Shown here: in pieces, positions 15,054 through 24,451 of the stretch
Position numbering within the stretch: the stretch's first letter is position 1
Layout: every line of letters starts with the position of its first letter
From: Phycisphaerales bacterium
GTDB taxonomy: Bacteria > Planctomycetota > Phycisphaerae > Phycisphaerales > SM1A02
Reading direction: 5' to 3'
Assembly (NCBI GenBank): GCA_009691915.1
Contig: SIAD01000014.1
Location: 1-48,406 of the forward strand
Length of the DNA: 48,406 bases
Made by a program: the position numbers and the translations under genes
Notes under the pieces: model-generated
The model's input: only the letters and a program-made list of their open reading frames with translations
What the model was told of the DNA's origin: nothing
Databases searched by the model: none

Positions 15054-17356
15054 CCACGCAGGCGCACCCTGCCCCACAGTATGTGCGCGTCGCCGTCGAG
15101 CGCGGGATCGACCGCTATCCAGATGGTCTGACCTACCGGGTTGACGCGGCGATCGGCGCGGTCGTTCTGGGCGATCACATCGAAGTTCCGCTGGGACGGG
15201 GAGACTCGCGCGTCGAGGGTGTCGTGGTGGCGACGGGTGGTCCGGAGCTCCTGGACCGGAACCTCGACCCGAAGAATGTCAAGGCGATTCTCGGTGTTGA
15301 TCGTTCGCAGCGGGCACTCCCCGAGACGGTCGTCCGTCTTGCGCAGTGGATCTCGTCCTACTACTGCGCGCCGCTCGGAGTGACGCTCATGAGCATCACT
15401 CCGAGCGCGGTTCGTAAGGGGGTGGGGAGCGTCCGAAGGCTGTTGGTCGACTTGGCATCGCCGCAGCCCGCGGGAACTCTCCATCCGAAACGACGCGCGG
15501 TGATTGACACGCTTTCAGAGAGAGCGCCTTCGGAGCGGCCCGTCGATGCCGAGGAACTGCGGGAATTGTGTGGACTTGCGACGCGCGCGCCGATCCAGGC
15601 GCTCATCAAGAGCGGGCATCTCACGGCGAGTCATCGCAGTCAGGTTCAGGCCCGTTGGAAGGCGGAAGCGACCCCCGAGGCGTCGCCGCCTCAACCAACC
15701 AACGAGCAGGCCGCGGTATTGAGCGCCATCGAGCCATGCCTCGCGGCTGGATTTTCGCAGCACCTTCTCTTCGGCGTAACCGGATCCGGAAAGACCGAGG
15801 TCTACCTGCGGCTCGCGCAGCGAGTTCTCGAATCGGGCCGCAGCGTGCTCTTTCTCGTACCGGAGATTGCGCTGACGCCGCAGACTTGCTCGCGGATCTC
15901 CGCGAGGCTTCCGATGCACCCCATGGCGATCCTTCACTCCGGACTCACTCAGGCACAGCGCCACGAACAGTGGCTAGCCAGTGCCCAGACGCGCGCGACC
16001 ATCGTCGTCGGGGCCCGTAGTGCCGTCTTTGCACCGATCCCCGAGGGCGTGCTGGGACTCGTGATCGTCGACGAAGAACATGACTCGTCGTACAAGCAGG
16101 ATCAGGCACCGCGCTACCACGGTCGGGATGTCGCCATTCGCCGCGCCCAATTGGCGAAGTGCCCGGTCCTTCTTGGAAGCGCGACCCCAAGCCTTGAGAG
16201 CTGGTGGAATGCAACCTCGCGCGGACTCTCCTCGCTGCACACCTTGAAACAGCGCGCACCCGGGCTACGGAATCCACGCGTTGAAATCATCGACTTCCGA
16301 GTCGAGTCGCGGCTGCGACCTGACCGACGGGTCCATCTCGTCGGTCCCACGATGGAACTCGCGCTCCGCCGTGCCTTCGACGACGGTGGTCAGGCGATCG
16401 TCCTTCTCAATCGCCGCGGCTACGCCAATTGGATCGCATGCCCGGACCAGGCTTGCGGCTGGATGATGCGATGTGATCACTGCGAAGTGGGGATGGTGGT
16501 GCACCTTCGCTCGCCCGAGGGGGGTGCGCTGCGAACAACCCGTTGCCATCACTGTCAGGCGCAGCAGAAAGTGCCCACCCGATGCCCACGATGCTCAAAG
16601 GGAGTGTCGGTGTTCGGCCTCGGCACTCAGCGCGTCGAGGAGGAGTTGTCGCGGCTGTTTCCCGATATCGCCAGCAGCGGGGGAATCGTCCGCGTCGACA
16701 GTGACACCATGTCTACAGCAAGCGACTTTCACCGAGCGCTCGGAGGATTCGCCCGCGGCGAGGTGCGCCTGTTGCTTGGTACCCAGATGATCGCTAAGGG
16801 TCTTGACTACCCGAATGTCCGCGTGGTCGGCGTCATCAGCGCAGACACGGCCCTCAACCTTCCGGACTTCCGCGCGAGCGAGCGAACTTTTCAATTGGTG
16901 TCGCAGGTCTCCGGGCGATGCGGGCGTGGCGACAATCCCGGCCGGGCGATCATCCAGACCTTTCAGCCAGACGCTGCGCCGATTCTGGCCGCCGCCGCCC
17001 AGAACTACGCGCGGTTCGCCAAGGAAGAGTGCGCGATCAGGGAGCGGTACGGTCTGCCGCCCGCTACGCGCATGGCGCGCATCGTGGTCCGGCATGCCGT
17101 CCGCGACGAGGCGGAGCGGGTGGCGAAGCGGCTCAGCGCGGACCTCACAAGGGTCGATGCGGCGCGTGAGATTGAGGTTCGTGGACCGGCCCCATGCCCG
17201 ATCGCGCGGATTGCCGACCGCTGGCGGTTTCAGATCGAGTTGATCGCTCCGACCGCCGCGATCCTCCAGCGGATGCTGGCCGCCTCGCGCAGCGCGGGGA
17301 TCCTCGTTCCCGGCGAGACCGTCGCCGTTGATGTCGACCCTGTCGCGCTTCTCTAG
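15050..17356 (+). CDS. priA: Primosomal replication restart helicase PriA
   Basis: PriA recognises stalled or repaired forks and reloads the replicative helicase. The 768-residue protein has an N-terminal DNA-binding domain, the superfamily 2 Walker A motif GVTGSGKT (242-249) and the DEEH box (341-344) followed by DSSYKQDQAPRYHGRD. Two zinc sites are formed by cysteines in CPDQACGWMMRCDHC and in CHHCQ...CPRC. The motif TQMIAKGLDYPNVRVVGV and the closing RCGRGDNPGRAIIQT region are also present. Length and domain order are complete. The ATG overlaps the carA stop by the ATGA arrangement. Confidence 0.96.
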   Translation: MTTQAHPAPQYVRVAVERGIDRYPDGLTYRVDAAIGAVVLGDHIEVPLGRGDSRVEGVVVATGGPELLDRNLDPKNVKAILGVDRSQRALPETVVRLAQWISSYYCAPLGVTLMSITPSAVRKGVGSVRRLLVDLASPQPAGTLHPKRRAVIDTLSERAPSERPVDAEELRELCGLATRAPIQALIKSGHLTASHRSQVQARWKAEATPEASPPQPTNEQAAVLSAIEPCLAAGFSQHLLFGVTGSGKTEVYLRLAQRVLESGRSVLFLVPEIALTPQTCSRISARLPMHPMAILHSGLTQAQRHEQWLASAQTRATIVVGARSAVFAPIPEGVLGLVIVDEEHDSSYKQDQAPRYHGRDVAIRRAQLAKCPVLLGSATPSLESWWNATSRGLSSLHTLKQRAPGLRNPRVEIIDFRVESRLRPDRRVHLVGPTMELALRRAFDDGGQAIVLLNRRGYANWIACPDQACGWMMRCDHCEVGMVVHLRSPEGGALRTTRCHHCQAQQKVPTRCPRCSKGVSVFGLGTQRVEEELSRLFPDIASSGGIVRVDSDTMSTASDFHRALGGFARGEVRLLLGTQMIAKGLDYPNVRVVGVISADTALNLPDFRASERTFQLVSQVSGRCGRGDNPGRAIIQTFQPDAAPILAAAAQNYARFAKEECAIRERYGLPPATRMARIVVRHAVRDEAERVAKRLSADLTRVDAAREIEVRGPAPCPIARIADRWRFQIELIAPTAAILQRMLAASRSAGILVPGETVAVDVDPVALL

Positions 17357-17456
17357 CGCCTCTTGCGCCAATCGAATGGGGAGCGGATTGACCGAGGTCG
17401 CTACACTTGGCGTTCTCGGTCGGGACGCAGATCCCGGCACCCCACGCCCCCCTGAC

Positions 17457-17460
17457 GGAG
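17457..17460 (+). promoter_or_regulatory. Shine-Dalgarno sequence deciding the sucA start
   Basis: GGAG lies 5 bases before a GTG at 17466. The reading frame is open upstream to 17328 inside priA, but the earlier ATG codons lack such a site and would add residues unlike the family N-terminus. Confidence 0.55.
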
Positions 17461-17465
17461 CACTC

Positions 17466-20327
17466 GTGACCAGCGAAGGCCACGCGCAATCTGAACCGCC
17501 GCATCCCGCCCGACAGTCGATCAACAGTTGGGACGGCGCATTCATCGATGCGCTCTACGCCAGGTGGCAACGGGATCCCGGGTCGGTTGACGAACAGTGG
17601 AGGCAGTTCTTCGCCGGATTCGACCTTGGAGCGGCACGGACGGCGCCGTCGGGATCCGCAGACGAAACTGGTTCTCAGGCTGGCGGCGGGTCGGCGCAGC
17701 GGCAGGTCGACACCCTGATCAGTCGGTATCGGGAGTTCGGCCATCTCGCCGCGCAACTTGATCCGTTGGGTCTGGCTCGTCCGTTCCCCGACATGCTGAC
17801 CCTTGAGAGCATCGGACTCTCGGACGAGCATCTTGCTCAACCATTTGATGCGGGATCACTCCCCATTCCATCGCCCGCGCCACTTGGCGAAATCGTCGCC
17901 CTCTTGGAGGTGATCTACTGCGGCTCGGTCGGGGTCGAGATCGCTCATATCACCAACCTGGAGCAGCGTCACTGGTTGGAGCGGCGGATCGAGCAGGAGC
18001 GAGGGGAGCCCACCATCGGCCCTGAGCAGCAGCGGAGGATCCTCTCCAAGCTGGTCGACTCCGATGCCTTCGAGGGATTCCTCGCGATGCGGTATGTCGG
18101 GAAGAAGCGCTTTGGCTTGGAAGGCGCGGACACAGTCATACCGATGCTCGACCAGTGCATCGAGGCTGGGGCGGCACTGGGTGCGAAGGAGTTCTGCTTC
18201 GCGTTTGCCCATCGCGGGCGGGTGAATCTGCTTGCGAATGTCGTCGGGAAGCGGTACGACCAGGCGCTGACGGAGTTCGAGGAGTCATGGACTGAGAGCT
18301 TCGCCCTCGGCGGCGGTGATGTGAAGTACCACCAGGGCCACAGTGGCGAGATCGAGACCGCGTCCGGCCGCGTCCGCGTGACGGCATCCGCCAATGCGTC
18401 GCACTTGGAGTATGTCAATGGCATCGTGCTCGGTCGCACCCGTGCCAAACAGGACTTGCGTCGCGACGCGGAGCGCTTGGAGGTACTGCCGATTCTTGTC
18501 CACGGCGACTCCTCCTTCCCGGGGCAGGGGTCGGTCGCCGAGTGCTTCAACTTCATGAAGCTCACCGGCTACGACACTGGCGGCGCGCTGCATCTCATCA
18601 TCAATAATCAGGTCGGGTTCACGACGAACCCCGACGATGTCTTCGGCGGGCGGTACTGCTCCGATCTTGCCAAGGGTTTCGATGTGCCGATCTTGCACTG
18701 CAATGGGGACGATCCCGAAGCGTGCGTCTGGGCGATGCGGATCGCCACTGAGTTCCGTCAGGCGTTCCGGCGCGACGCGCTCGTCGAACTCTGGTGTTAC
18801 CGAAAGAATGGCCACAATGAGACAGACGAGCCCACCTTCACACAGCCACTTCTCTACCGACGAGTGAAGGGACACACGCCCGTGGCTGAGTCGTATCGGG
18901 ATCGACTGGTCACGCTCGGAGTCATCTCCGCCGAAGCCGCGGAAGCGATGGTCAAGTCGGTCCACGACCGGATGGATGCGGCGCAGACTTCCGTCAAGTC
19001 CAAGCCGGTATCGCCGGGAGTCGCGCCCTTCGCCGGGCGGTGGAATGGTCTCTCGCATGAGTACTCGAGTTCGCCAGTCGAGACCGGCGTCCCCCTCGCC
19101 ACCTTGACGAAGATTGCCTCGACCCTCGCCGCAATCCCCGAACATGTCACACCGCATCGGACCATTGCACGACTGACCACGGTGCGTGGAGCGTTCGACC
19201 CGGATACCAGGGTCGACTGGGCCAGTGCCGAACTGTTGGCCTACGGGTCGCTCCTGACGGAGGGGCACACCGTGCGACTCAGCGGCCAGGATGTGGAACG
19301 GGGCACATTCAGCCATCGCCATGCGGTCGTGACCTGCCAAGACACGGGAACTAAGCACTGCGCGCTGGCGTCGCTGGGAAAGATTCAGATCTGGAACAGC
19401 CCTCTGACCGAGAACGCCGTTGTGGCCTTCGAACTCGGCTACGCGCTCGCCGATCCAAGTGCGCTCGTCATCTGGGAGGCGCAGTTCGGCGACTTCTCCA
19501 ATGGCGCTCAGGTCATCTTCGACCAGTTCGTCGCCAGCGGTGAAATCAAGTGGAATCGCGCCAACGGCCTCGTGCTGTTCCTCCCCCACGGGTACGAAGG
19601 GCAGGGGCCCGAGCACTCCAGCGCGCGCGTCGAACGATTCCTCCAGCTTGCTGCGCAGGACAACATGGAAGTCGTGGCCCCGTCGACGACGGCGCAGATG
19701 TTCCATGTCCTGAGGCGTCAGCTCAAGCGCCCGTTCCGAAAGCCGCTCATCATTCTCACTCCCAAGAGCATGCTGCGACTCCACGAGGCTCAGAGCACCG
19801 GATCGGAGTTTGTCCAGGGGTCGTTCCAGCGAGTCATTGACGACCCGCTGGGCCGGGCTCTCACGACGGCCACGCGAGTCCTTTTCTGCTCGGGAAAGTT
19901 CTTCCACGAACTCGCCGCGCGGCGGACCGAGGTCGGTGATCGCTCCAGTGCCATCGTCCGCATCGAGCAACTCGCCCCCTTCCCCGCCGACGAGGTCGAA
20001 GCGATCCTGAAGAAGTACCGCGGTGCGCAGATGTACTGGGTGCAAGAAGAGCACCGCAACGGCGGCCCCTATCGATTCGTGCAGGCGACCATGCTCGATC
20101 GATTCGGCGTGAACCCGCACTTTGTCGGGCGGCCCGATAGCGCGACTACCGCGGTCGGATCTACGAAAGTGCATGAGAAGCAGGGTCAGGCGATTCTTGC
20201 CGAACTCTTCACGCGGACGGATGTGAAAGCGCCGGACGCCACTCCTGACACCACTGAGCGTGCCAAGGGATCGCGGCGAGCGCGGGACTCGCGGCCACGC
20301 AAGTCTTCGGCGTCCAAAGGCAGATGA
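17466..20327 (+). CDS. sucA: 2-oxoglutarate dehydrogenase E1 component
   Basis: This is the thiamine diphosphate-dependent decarboxylase of the 2-oxoglutarate dehydrogenase complex, linking the TCA cycle to succinyl-CoA. From the GTG at 17466 it has 953 residues. The N-terminal motif SWDGAFIDALYARWQ binds E2 in the family. FAHRGRVNLLANVVGK, the ThDP-site pair HGDSSFPGQG and INNQVGFTTNP, RKNGHNETDEP, and the C-terminal QEEHRNGGPYRFVQ all fit OdhA/SucA. The last 20 residues form an Arg/Ser/Lys-rich tail that is not typical. sucB follows after 17 bases. The E3 lipoamide dehydrogenase gene is not in the window. Confidence 0.95.
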   Translation: MTSEGHAQSEPPHPARQSINSWDGAFIDALYARWQRDPGSVDEQWRQFFAGFDLGAARTAPSGSADETGSQAGGGSAQRQVDTLISRYREFGHLAAQLDPLGLARPFPDMLTLESIGLSDEHLAQPFDAGSLPIPSPAPLGEIVALLEVIYCGSVGVEIAHITNLEQRHWLERRIEQERGEPTIGPEQQRRILSKLVDSDAFEGFLAMRYVGKKRFGLEGADTVIPMLDQCIEAGAALGAKEFCFAFAHRGRVNLLANVVGKRYDQALTEFEESWTESFALGGGDVKYHQGHSGEIETASGRVRVTASANASHLEYVNGIVLGRTRAKQDLRRDAERLEVLPILVHGDSSFPGQGSVAECFNFMKLTGYDTGGALHLIINNQVGFTTNPDDVFGGRYCSDLAKGFDVPILHCNGDDPEACVWAMRIATEFRQAFRRDALVELWCYRKNGHNETDEPTFTQPLLYRRVKGHTPVAESYRDRLVTLGVISAEAAEAMVKSVHDRMDAAQTSVKSKPVSPGVAPFAGRWNGLSHEYSSSPVETGVPLATLTKIASTLAAIPEHVTPHRTIARLTTVRGAFDPDTRVDWASAELLAYGSLLTEGHTVRLSGQDVERGTFSHRHAVVTCQDTGTKHCALASLGKIQIWNSPLTENAVVAFELGYALADPSALVIWEAQFGDFSNGAQVIFDQFVASGEIKWNRANGLVLFLPHGYEGQGPEHSSARVERFLQLAAQDNMEVVAPSTTAQMFHVLRRQLKRPFRKPLIILTPKSMLRLHEAQSTGSEFVQGSFQRVIDDPLGRALTTATRVLFCSGKFFHELAARRTEVGDRSSAIVRIEQLAPFPADEVEAILKKYRGAQMYWVQEEHRNGGPYRFVQATMLDRFGVNPHFVGRPDSATTAVGSTKVHEKQGQAILAELFTRTDVKAPDATPDTTERAKGSRRARDSRPRKSSASKGR

Positions 20328-20333
20328 ACCAAT

Positions 20334-20338
20334 GAGGA
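20334..20338 (+). promoter_or_regulatory. Shine-Dalgarno sequence of sucB
   Basis: GAGGA lies 6 bases before the sucB ATG at 20345, in the 17-base gap after sucA. It allows independent initiation of sucB within the operon. Confidence 0.55.
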
Positions 20339-20344
20339 TGAACC

Positions 20345-21517
20345 ATGGTTGAAGTCACGATTCCAAGTCCAGGCGAGTCGATCACCGAGGTGACACTGGG
20401 CACTTGGCGCAAGAAGGACGGAGAGTGGGTCGAGAAGGATGAGTTGCTCAACGAGATTGAGTCTGACAAGGCGACACTCGAGCTGCTGGCTCCAGCAGCC
20501 GGGATGCTGGCACTGAACGCTCGATCGGGGTCCGAGCAGAAGATCGGCGCACTGGTGGCCAAGGTCGACGAGACCGCGAAACGGCCCGCTGGATCCAAGG
20601 TGCCGAAGGCCGCTGCTGTGAAGGTGCCCAAGACACCGAAGGACGACATGACCACCACATCACGCGTTTCCGGAGTCGCGAGGAAGGTGGCCGCGGAGCG
20701 CGGAATTGATGCGGCCAAACTTCCTGGAAGCGGACCGTCGGGCCGGGTGATGAAGATTGATGTGGAGAGCGCCTCGACCACAGTCCAACCAGGATCGAAC
20801 CCATCCACACGCGGCGTGCGCCGCGAGAAAATGACGCGCCTTCGCCTGAAGATCGCCGAGCGGCTGGTATCGGCGCAGCACAGCGCCGCCATGCTGACGA
20901 CCTTCAATGAGGCGGACATGAGCGAAGTGATTCGTCTGCGCACCGAACACAAGGCCGCGTTTGAGAAGTCACACGGCGTGGGTCTCGGGTTCATGGGGTT
21001 CTTCATCTGCTCCTGCGTCTCGGCACTCCAGAAGTATCCGCGCGCCAACGCTTATCTCGTCGGCGACGAGGTCGAGTACCACGACTACATCGATGTCGGG
21101 GTCGCGGTGGGAACGGATCGTGGCCTTGTCGTTCCCGTCCTGCGCAATGCGGAAGCGATGGGGCTAGCCGATGTCGAGCGAACACTGCGTGACTGCGCGA
21201 CGCGCGCACGCGATGGCAAGTTGACCGTCGACGAGATGATGGGCGGCACCTTCACCATCTCTAATGGCGGCGTGTACGGCTCGCTGATGTCGACGCCGAT
21301 CCTGAATCCGCCGCAGTCGGCGATTCTCGGGATGCACGCGATCAAGAAGCGGCCGATCGAGGATCCAAACGCGCCCGGACAGATTGCGCTGAAGCCGATG
21401 ATGTACCTCGCACTGTCGTACGACCATCGGATCATCGATGGAGCCGAAGCTGTCGGCTTCCTTGTGCATGTGAAAGACTGCATCGAGAACCCTAGTCGCC
21501 TCGTGCTGGGAATCTAA
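20345..21517 (+). CDS. sucB: Dihydrolipoyllysine succinyltransferase, E2 of 2-oxoglutarate dehydrogenase
   Basis: E2 transfers the succinyl group from lipoyl-lysine to CoA and forms the complex core. The 390-residue protein has one lipoyl domain (1-77) with Lys42 in ESDKATLEL as the lipoylation site. A Pro/Lys/Ala-rich linker leads to a peripheral subunit-binding domain around 105-140 ([19 protein letters not shown]). The C-terminal acyltransferase domain ends in the catalytic [11 protein letters not shown] motif. [20 protein letters not shown] is characteristic of succinyl rather than acetyl transferases. A lipoprotein gene starts one base after the stop codon. Confidence 0.95.
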   Translation: MVEVTIPSPGESITEVTLGTWRKKDGEWVEKDELLNEIESDKATLELLAPAAGMLALNARSGSEQKIGALVAKVDETAKRPAGSKVPKAAAVKVPKTPKDDMTTTSRVSGVARKVAAERGIDAAKLPGSGPSGRVMKIDVESASTTVQPGSNPSTRGVRREKMTRLRLKIAERLVSAQHSAAMLTTFNEADMSEVIRLRTEHKAAFEKSHGVGLGFMGFFICSCVSALQKYPRANAYLVGDEVEYHDYIDVGVAVGTDRGLVVPVLRNAEAMGLADVERTLRDCATRARDGKLTVDEMMGGTFTISNGGVYGSLMSTPILNPPQSAILGMHAIKKRPIEDPNAPGQIALKPMMYLALSYDHRIIDGAEAVGFLVHVKDCIENPSRLVLGI

Positions 21518-21518
21518 T

Positions 21519-22082
21519 ATGAACGCAACACACCGCGCAGTCCGTGGTCTTCTACTCGCCATGGTTTGTGCCTGCGCGATCAGTTGCAGCAGCGACGAAG
21601 ACCGCCCTCCGGAAGTCCCCACGACGCCGAAGGCTGCCGCCAGCGCGACTGGCGCCGCCGAGCCCCCCAAGATCACAGTAGACCTCACCAAGATCGCGTC
21701 AGAACTCGCCGCGACCTATGCCGTGCAGGCAACTCTCATTGAGTCGATGGCCAAGGGACGAAACCTCACCGCGGCGGAGACGGAGAAGTACTGGGCCTCC
21801 AAGGGGGACGCAGCCCGTCAATGCGACGAGATCTGCCAGATGTTGCGAAAGAATCCGCGCTGGCAACGACAGATGACTGCGGCCCTCGAAGCGAACACCA
21901 AGCAGCGGATCATTCAGGTCTCCAAGTGCACGAAGTCATTCGATGCCGCCAGGAAAAATGGCTCGGCCGGCAAACCTGCCTCGGCACCGCCGGAGGCTGT
22001 TGTCACTGCCATGAACAAGTTCGGGATGTCCGAGGTACGGGTGAAAGGGTTCATGCCCTACACCAAGAAGGAAATGGAGTAG
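21519..22082 (+). CDS. Small lipoprotein of unknown function downstream of sucB
   Basis: I do not recognise this 187-residue protein. A basic start and a hydrophobic stretch (10-20) lead to CAISC, making Cys23 the likely lipidated residue. A Pro/Ala/Thr-rich spacer (28-50) follows, then a helical body with cysteines in CDEICQML and in VSKC that could pair in the periplasm. A second Ala/Pro spacer precedes a Lys-rich C-terminus ending GFMPYTKKEME. Its ATG begins one base after the sucB stop codon, so it is in the sucAB transcription unit. It converges with ftsI at a 28-base gap. Confidence 0.75.
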   Translation: MNATHRAVRGLLLAMVCACAISCSSDEDRPPEVPTTPKAAASATGAAEPPKITVDLTKIASELAATYAVQATLIESMAKGRNLTAAETEKYWASKGDAARQCDEICQMLRKNPRWQRQMTAALEANTKQRIIQVSKCTKSFDAARKNGSAGKPASAPPEAVVTAMNKFGMSEVRVKGFMPYTKKEME

Positions 22083-22110
22083 CCCGACCTAGGGGGCCGG
22101 CGATCTGCGG

Positions 22111-24144
22111 TCAGCGAGGCGTGGCGCGCGACACCGGGCGAACGCTGCCCGTAGGCGCGGAGGTCACAGAGGTACCGCTGGTCAATCGACGCGGAGGCAC
22201 TCTCGAGGGCTGACCTGTCGACGGCGCATCCGGGGAACTCTCGGCCGCGAGATCGCCGTCATCAAGATCTGAGGTTAGATCTAGTGCTGCCGCCACTCGC
22301 TCCTTCGCATCCGTCGGAAGATCGCTTCCGCTGGCAAGAATCGTGTTTCGGCGCGACGGCAGCTGATCCGGTCTGACCCCGAGGTACTGGAGCGACTCGT
22401 CAATCACATCGCGTACCACCGGACCGGCGATTGATCCTCCGAAGTGACCGCGCTTCCGATCGGGATCGTCAATGACACAGAGGACGACAATGCGCGGATG
22501 GTCGTAGGGCGCTCCTGCGATGAAGCTGGCGACATACCGATCGTCGAAGTAGCCGGTTCCCTGACCATCAGGCCGAGGCAACTGCGCGGTTCCCGACTTG
22601 CCGAACATCCGATAGAGGGCGCTCTGGGCCTTGCGGCCGGTCCCTTCGGTGAACACACCCTCCATCGCCGACCTCGTTTCGAGCGCAATCTCCGGTGAAA
22701 TTACGGGAATCTTGGGGGAGGGGATCACCCGTCCATCCGGACCCATGGTTAGAACAATCCTCGGGGTCGACATCGAGCCGCCGTTGCAAAACGCGCTGAA
22801 GGCGCGCACCATCTGCATCGGGGTGACGGCGATCTCATGACCCATGGCGACCGATGTCTGCGTGTACTTCGACCACGCCTCGGGTGAAGTGACCAGCCCT
22901 GCCGTCTCCCCGGGGAGTCCGAGGTGCGTCATGGTTCCAAACCCGAAGCGGTCGACGACCCGCGATTGCATCTGCTCGAAGGTCATCCGCTCTCCGGCGA
23001 TCGCCATTCCGGAGTTGAGGCTCTTCACGAGGACTGTCTTCCATGAGACCGGGCCGTAGTACTTGACATCGCGGATCGCGCGGCCGAATCCCGTGCGGTA
23101 GGGACCGTTGGTCGGAGTCGGCACACGCGACTCCGGACGAAACACTCCGCACTCGGTCGCTGCCGCCCAGACGAATGGCTTGAATGTCGATCCAGGCTCA
23201 TACGGGTCGGTGATGTTTCGGTTGCGACCGAGCGCCGGATGGATCCGCCGCGATGGATCGTCCGTGACCTCGGCCCATCCCTGACGGCGCCTGAGGATGT
23301 CCACCATTGCGAGAACATCGCCAGTCGCGGGGTCAAAGGCCACCAGTCGCCCGCCACCAGCGTTGTATTGACGCACCGCCTCGGCAAGACGCCGTTCCGA
23401 GATGTCCTGAAGAACAAGGTCGATCGAGAGTCGGACATCATCGCCGTCGTCGGCGGGAACGAACTGCTCGTCGTCGATGTGCAGGACATTCCGCTGCACA
23501 TCGCGCAGGAAGGTGAGCTTGCCATCGCTGGCCGCCAGCTGCTTCTCGAAGGCAAGTTCCACGCCCGCGAGTCCCGTGTGCTCAAAGCCCACCTTGCCGA
23601 CGATCCCGGCCGCCACAGTTCCCTGCGGATACTCACGCACCGGCTTGGTCTCAATGCCGAGACCGTCGAGGTCGAGGGCCCTGACCGCGTCGAGTTCCGA
23701 CTCCGAGAGGTCGGGATCGAGGACCACATACCGATCATCGCAGCGGGAGCGCAGGATCCTCTCGATCTCCTCAGAGCTGCGGCCCAGCGCCGAACCAATC
23801 CCCTCGGCCGCATCGTGAAACGGATCACTGATGATTCGTGCCTGCGGGTCGATGACAAGCCCCTTGCGGATTTTCTCTTTCCCCTTCCTGAACAGTGTGA
23901 CCGGATCGACGAAGAGACGGTGGCCGACGACGCTCGTAGCGAGCACCCGTCCTCGGCGGTCAAGAATCCTGCCACGCGCGGCAAGTTCCGCCGAAGTCGA
24001 AGTGCGTGAACCCATCGCGGGATCAAGTTCACCCGGCGGCATGGTCTTCAGCTGCGCGACCCGAACGAGCGTCAGTCCAAGGGCCGCGATCGTGCCGATG
24101 ACGACTCCGCGCGTCCACGCTCGGATGCGCGCATCAGACTTCAT
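22111..24144 (-). CDS. ftsI: Septal peptidoglycan transpeptidase FtsI (class B PBP)
   Basis: FtsI cross-links septal peptidoglycan during division. The 677-residue protein has a short cytoplasmic N-terminus, one membrane segment (about 12-31), the class B dimerisation domain beginning RGRILDRRGRVLATS, and a transpeptidase domain. Catalytic motifs are Ser319-x-x-Lys322 (PGSTFKP), Ser375-Leu-Asn377, and the KSGT form of the third motif at 516-519. The final 70 residues are a Ser/Pro/Asp-rich tail with no PASTA domain. Its ATG overlaps the ftsL-like stop codon as ATGA. It is the last gene of the minus-strand run. Its presence indicates a peptidoglycan wall. Confidence 0.93.
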   Translation of the reverse strand: MKSDARIRAWTRGVVIGTIAALGLTLVRVAQLKTMPPGELDPAMGSRTSTSAELAARGRILDRRGRVLATSVVGHRLFVDPVTLFRKGKEKIRKGLVIDPQARIISDPFHDAAEGIGSALGRSSEEIERILRSRCDDRYVVLDPDLSESELDAVRALDLDGLGIETKPVREYPQGTVAAGIVGKVGFEHTGLAGVELAFEKQLAASDGKLTFLRDVQRNVLHIDDEQFVPADDGDDVRLSIDLVLQDISERRLAEAVRQYNAGGGRLVAFDPATGDVLAMVDILRRRQGWAEVTDDPSRRIHPALGRNRNITDPYEPGSTFKPFVWAAATECGVFRPESRVPTPTNGPYRTGFGRAIRDVKYYGPVSWKTVLVKSLNSGMAIAGERMTFEQMQSRVVDRFGFGTMTHLGLPGETAGLVTSPEAWSKYTQTSVAMGHEIAVTPMQMVRAFSAFCNGGSMSTPRIVLTMGPDGRVIPSPKIPVISPEIALETRSAMEGVFTEGTGRKAQSALYRMFGKSGTAQLPRPDGQGTGYFDDRYVASFIAGAPYDHPRIVVLCVIDDPDRKRGHFGGSIAGPVVRDVIDESLQYLGVRPDQLPSRRNTILASGSDLPTDAKERVAAALDLTSDLDDGDLAAESSPDAPSTGQPSRVPPRRLTSGTSVTSAPTGSVRPVSRATPR

Positions 24145-24440
24145 CCGCCGAGCTCCACACGGGGGGCTGCGTCGGCGTCCACTCCGTGACCTTCTTCAAG
24201 CCGATAGGGGATCGCTCGCCATCGCCGGTTGAGCCTCTCGACAGCCATGCGAACTTCGTCGGGGCGGGTTCGCCGTGCGATCTCTGCACGGAGTGCCCAC
24301 AGTGTCCGCTCCTGCTCCAGCATTCGCCAGTGGGCACGAGAGATGTCGCGCGCGAGTTCGTAGCGCTGCTGACGCTCGACGAGTACTCCACAGGCGAGTA
24401 CGCCGATGCCGAGGACCAATGCGGCGATCTTGGCGAACAC
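24141..24440 (-). CDS. ftsL: FtsL-like bitopic division protein
   Basis: This 99-residue protein has a membrane segment at residues 4-21 followed by a heptad-like helix (ERQQRYELARDISRAHWRML onward), the FtsL/DivIC architecture. Primary sequence conservation in FtsL is always weak, so the call rests on topology and on position between rsmH and ftsI. FtsL bridges FtsB/FtsQ and the FtsWI synthase. The start is a GTG at 24440, 11 bases after the LysM gene; the stop overlaps the ftsI start. The C-terminal 20 residues are acidic and probably unstructured. Confidence 0.7.
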   Translation of the reverse strand: MFAKIAALVLGIGVLACGVLVERQQRYELARDISRAHWRMLEQERTLWALRAEIARRTRPDEVRMAVERLNRRWRAIPYRLEEGHGVDADAAPRVELGG

Positions 24441-24451
24441 GGTGACTCGTG

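Noticed and set aside
17328-17465. Upstream start for sucA within priA
   Set aside because: The added residues do not resemble E1 N-termini, and the GTG at 17466 has a well-placed GGAG.
18285-20174. A 629-codon open frame on the minus strand opposite sucA
   Set aside because: It is an antisense shadow of GC-rich codon use; sucA on the plus strand is complete with all family motifs, and the antisense product has no recognisable domain.
22083-22110. Bidirectional terminator between the small lipoprotein gene and ftsI
   Set aside because: The 28-base convergent gap contains only a CCTAGG palindrome and no stable hairpin with a T tract.
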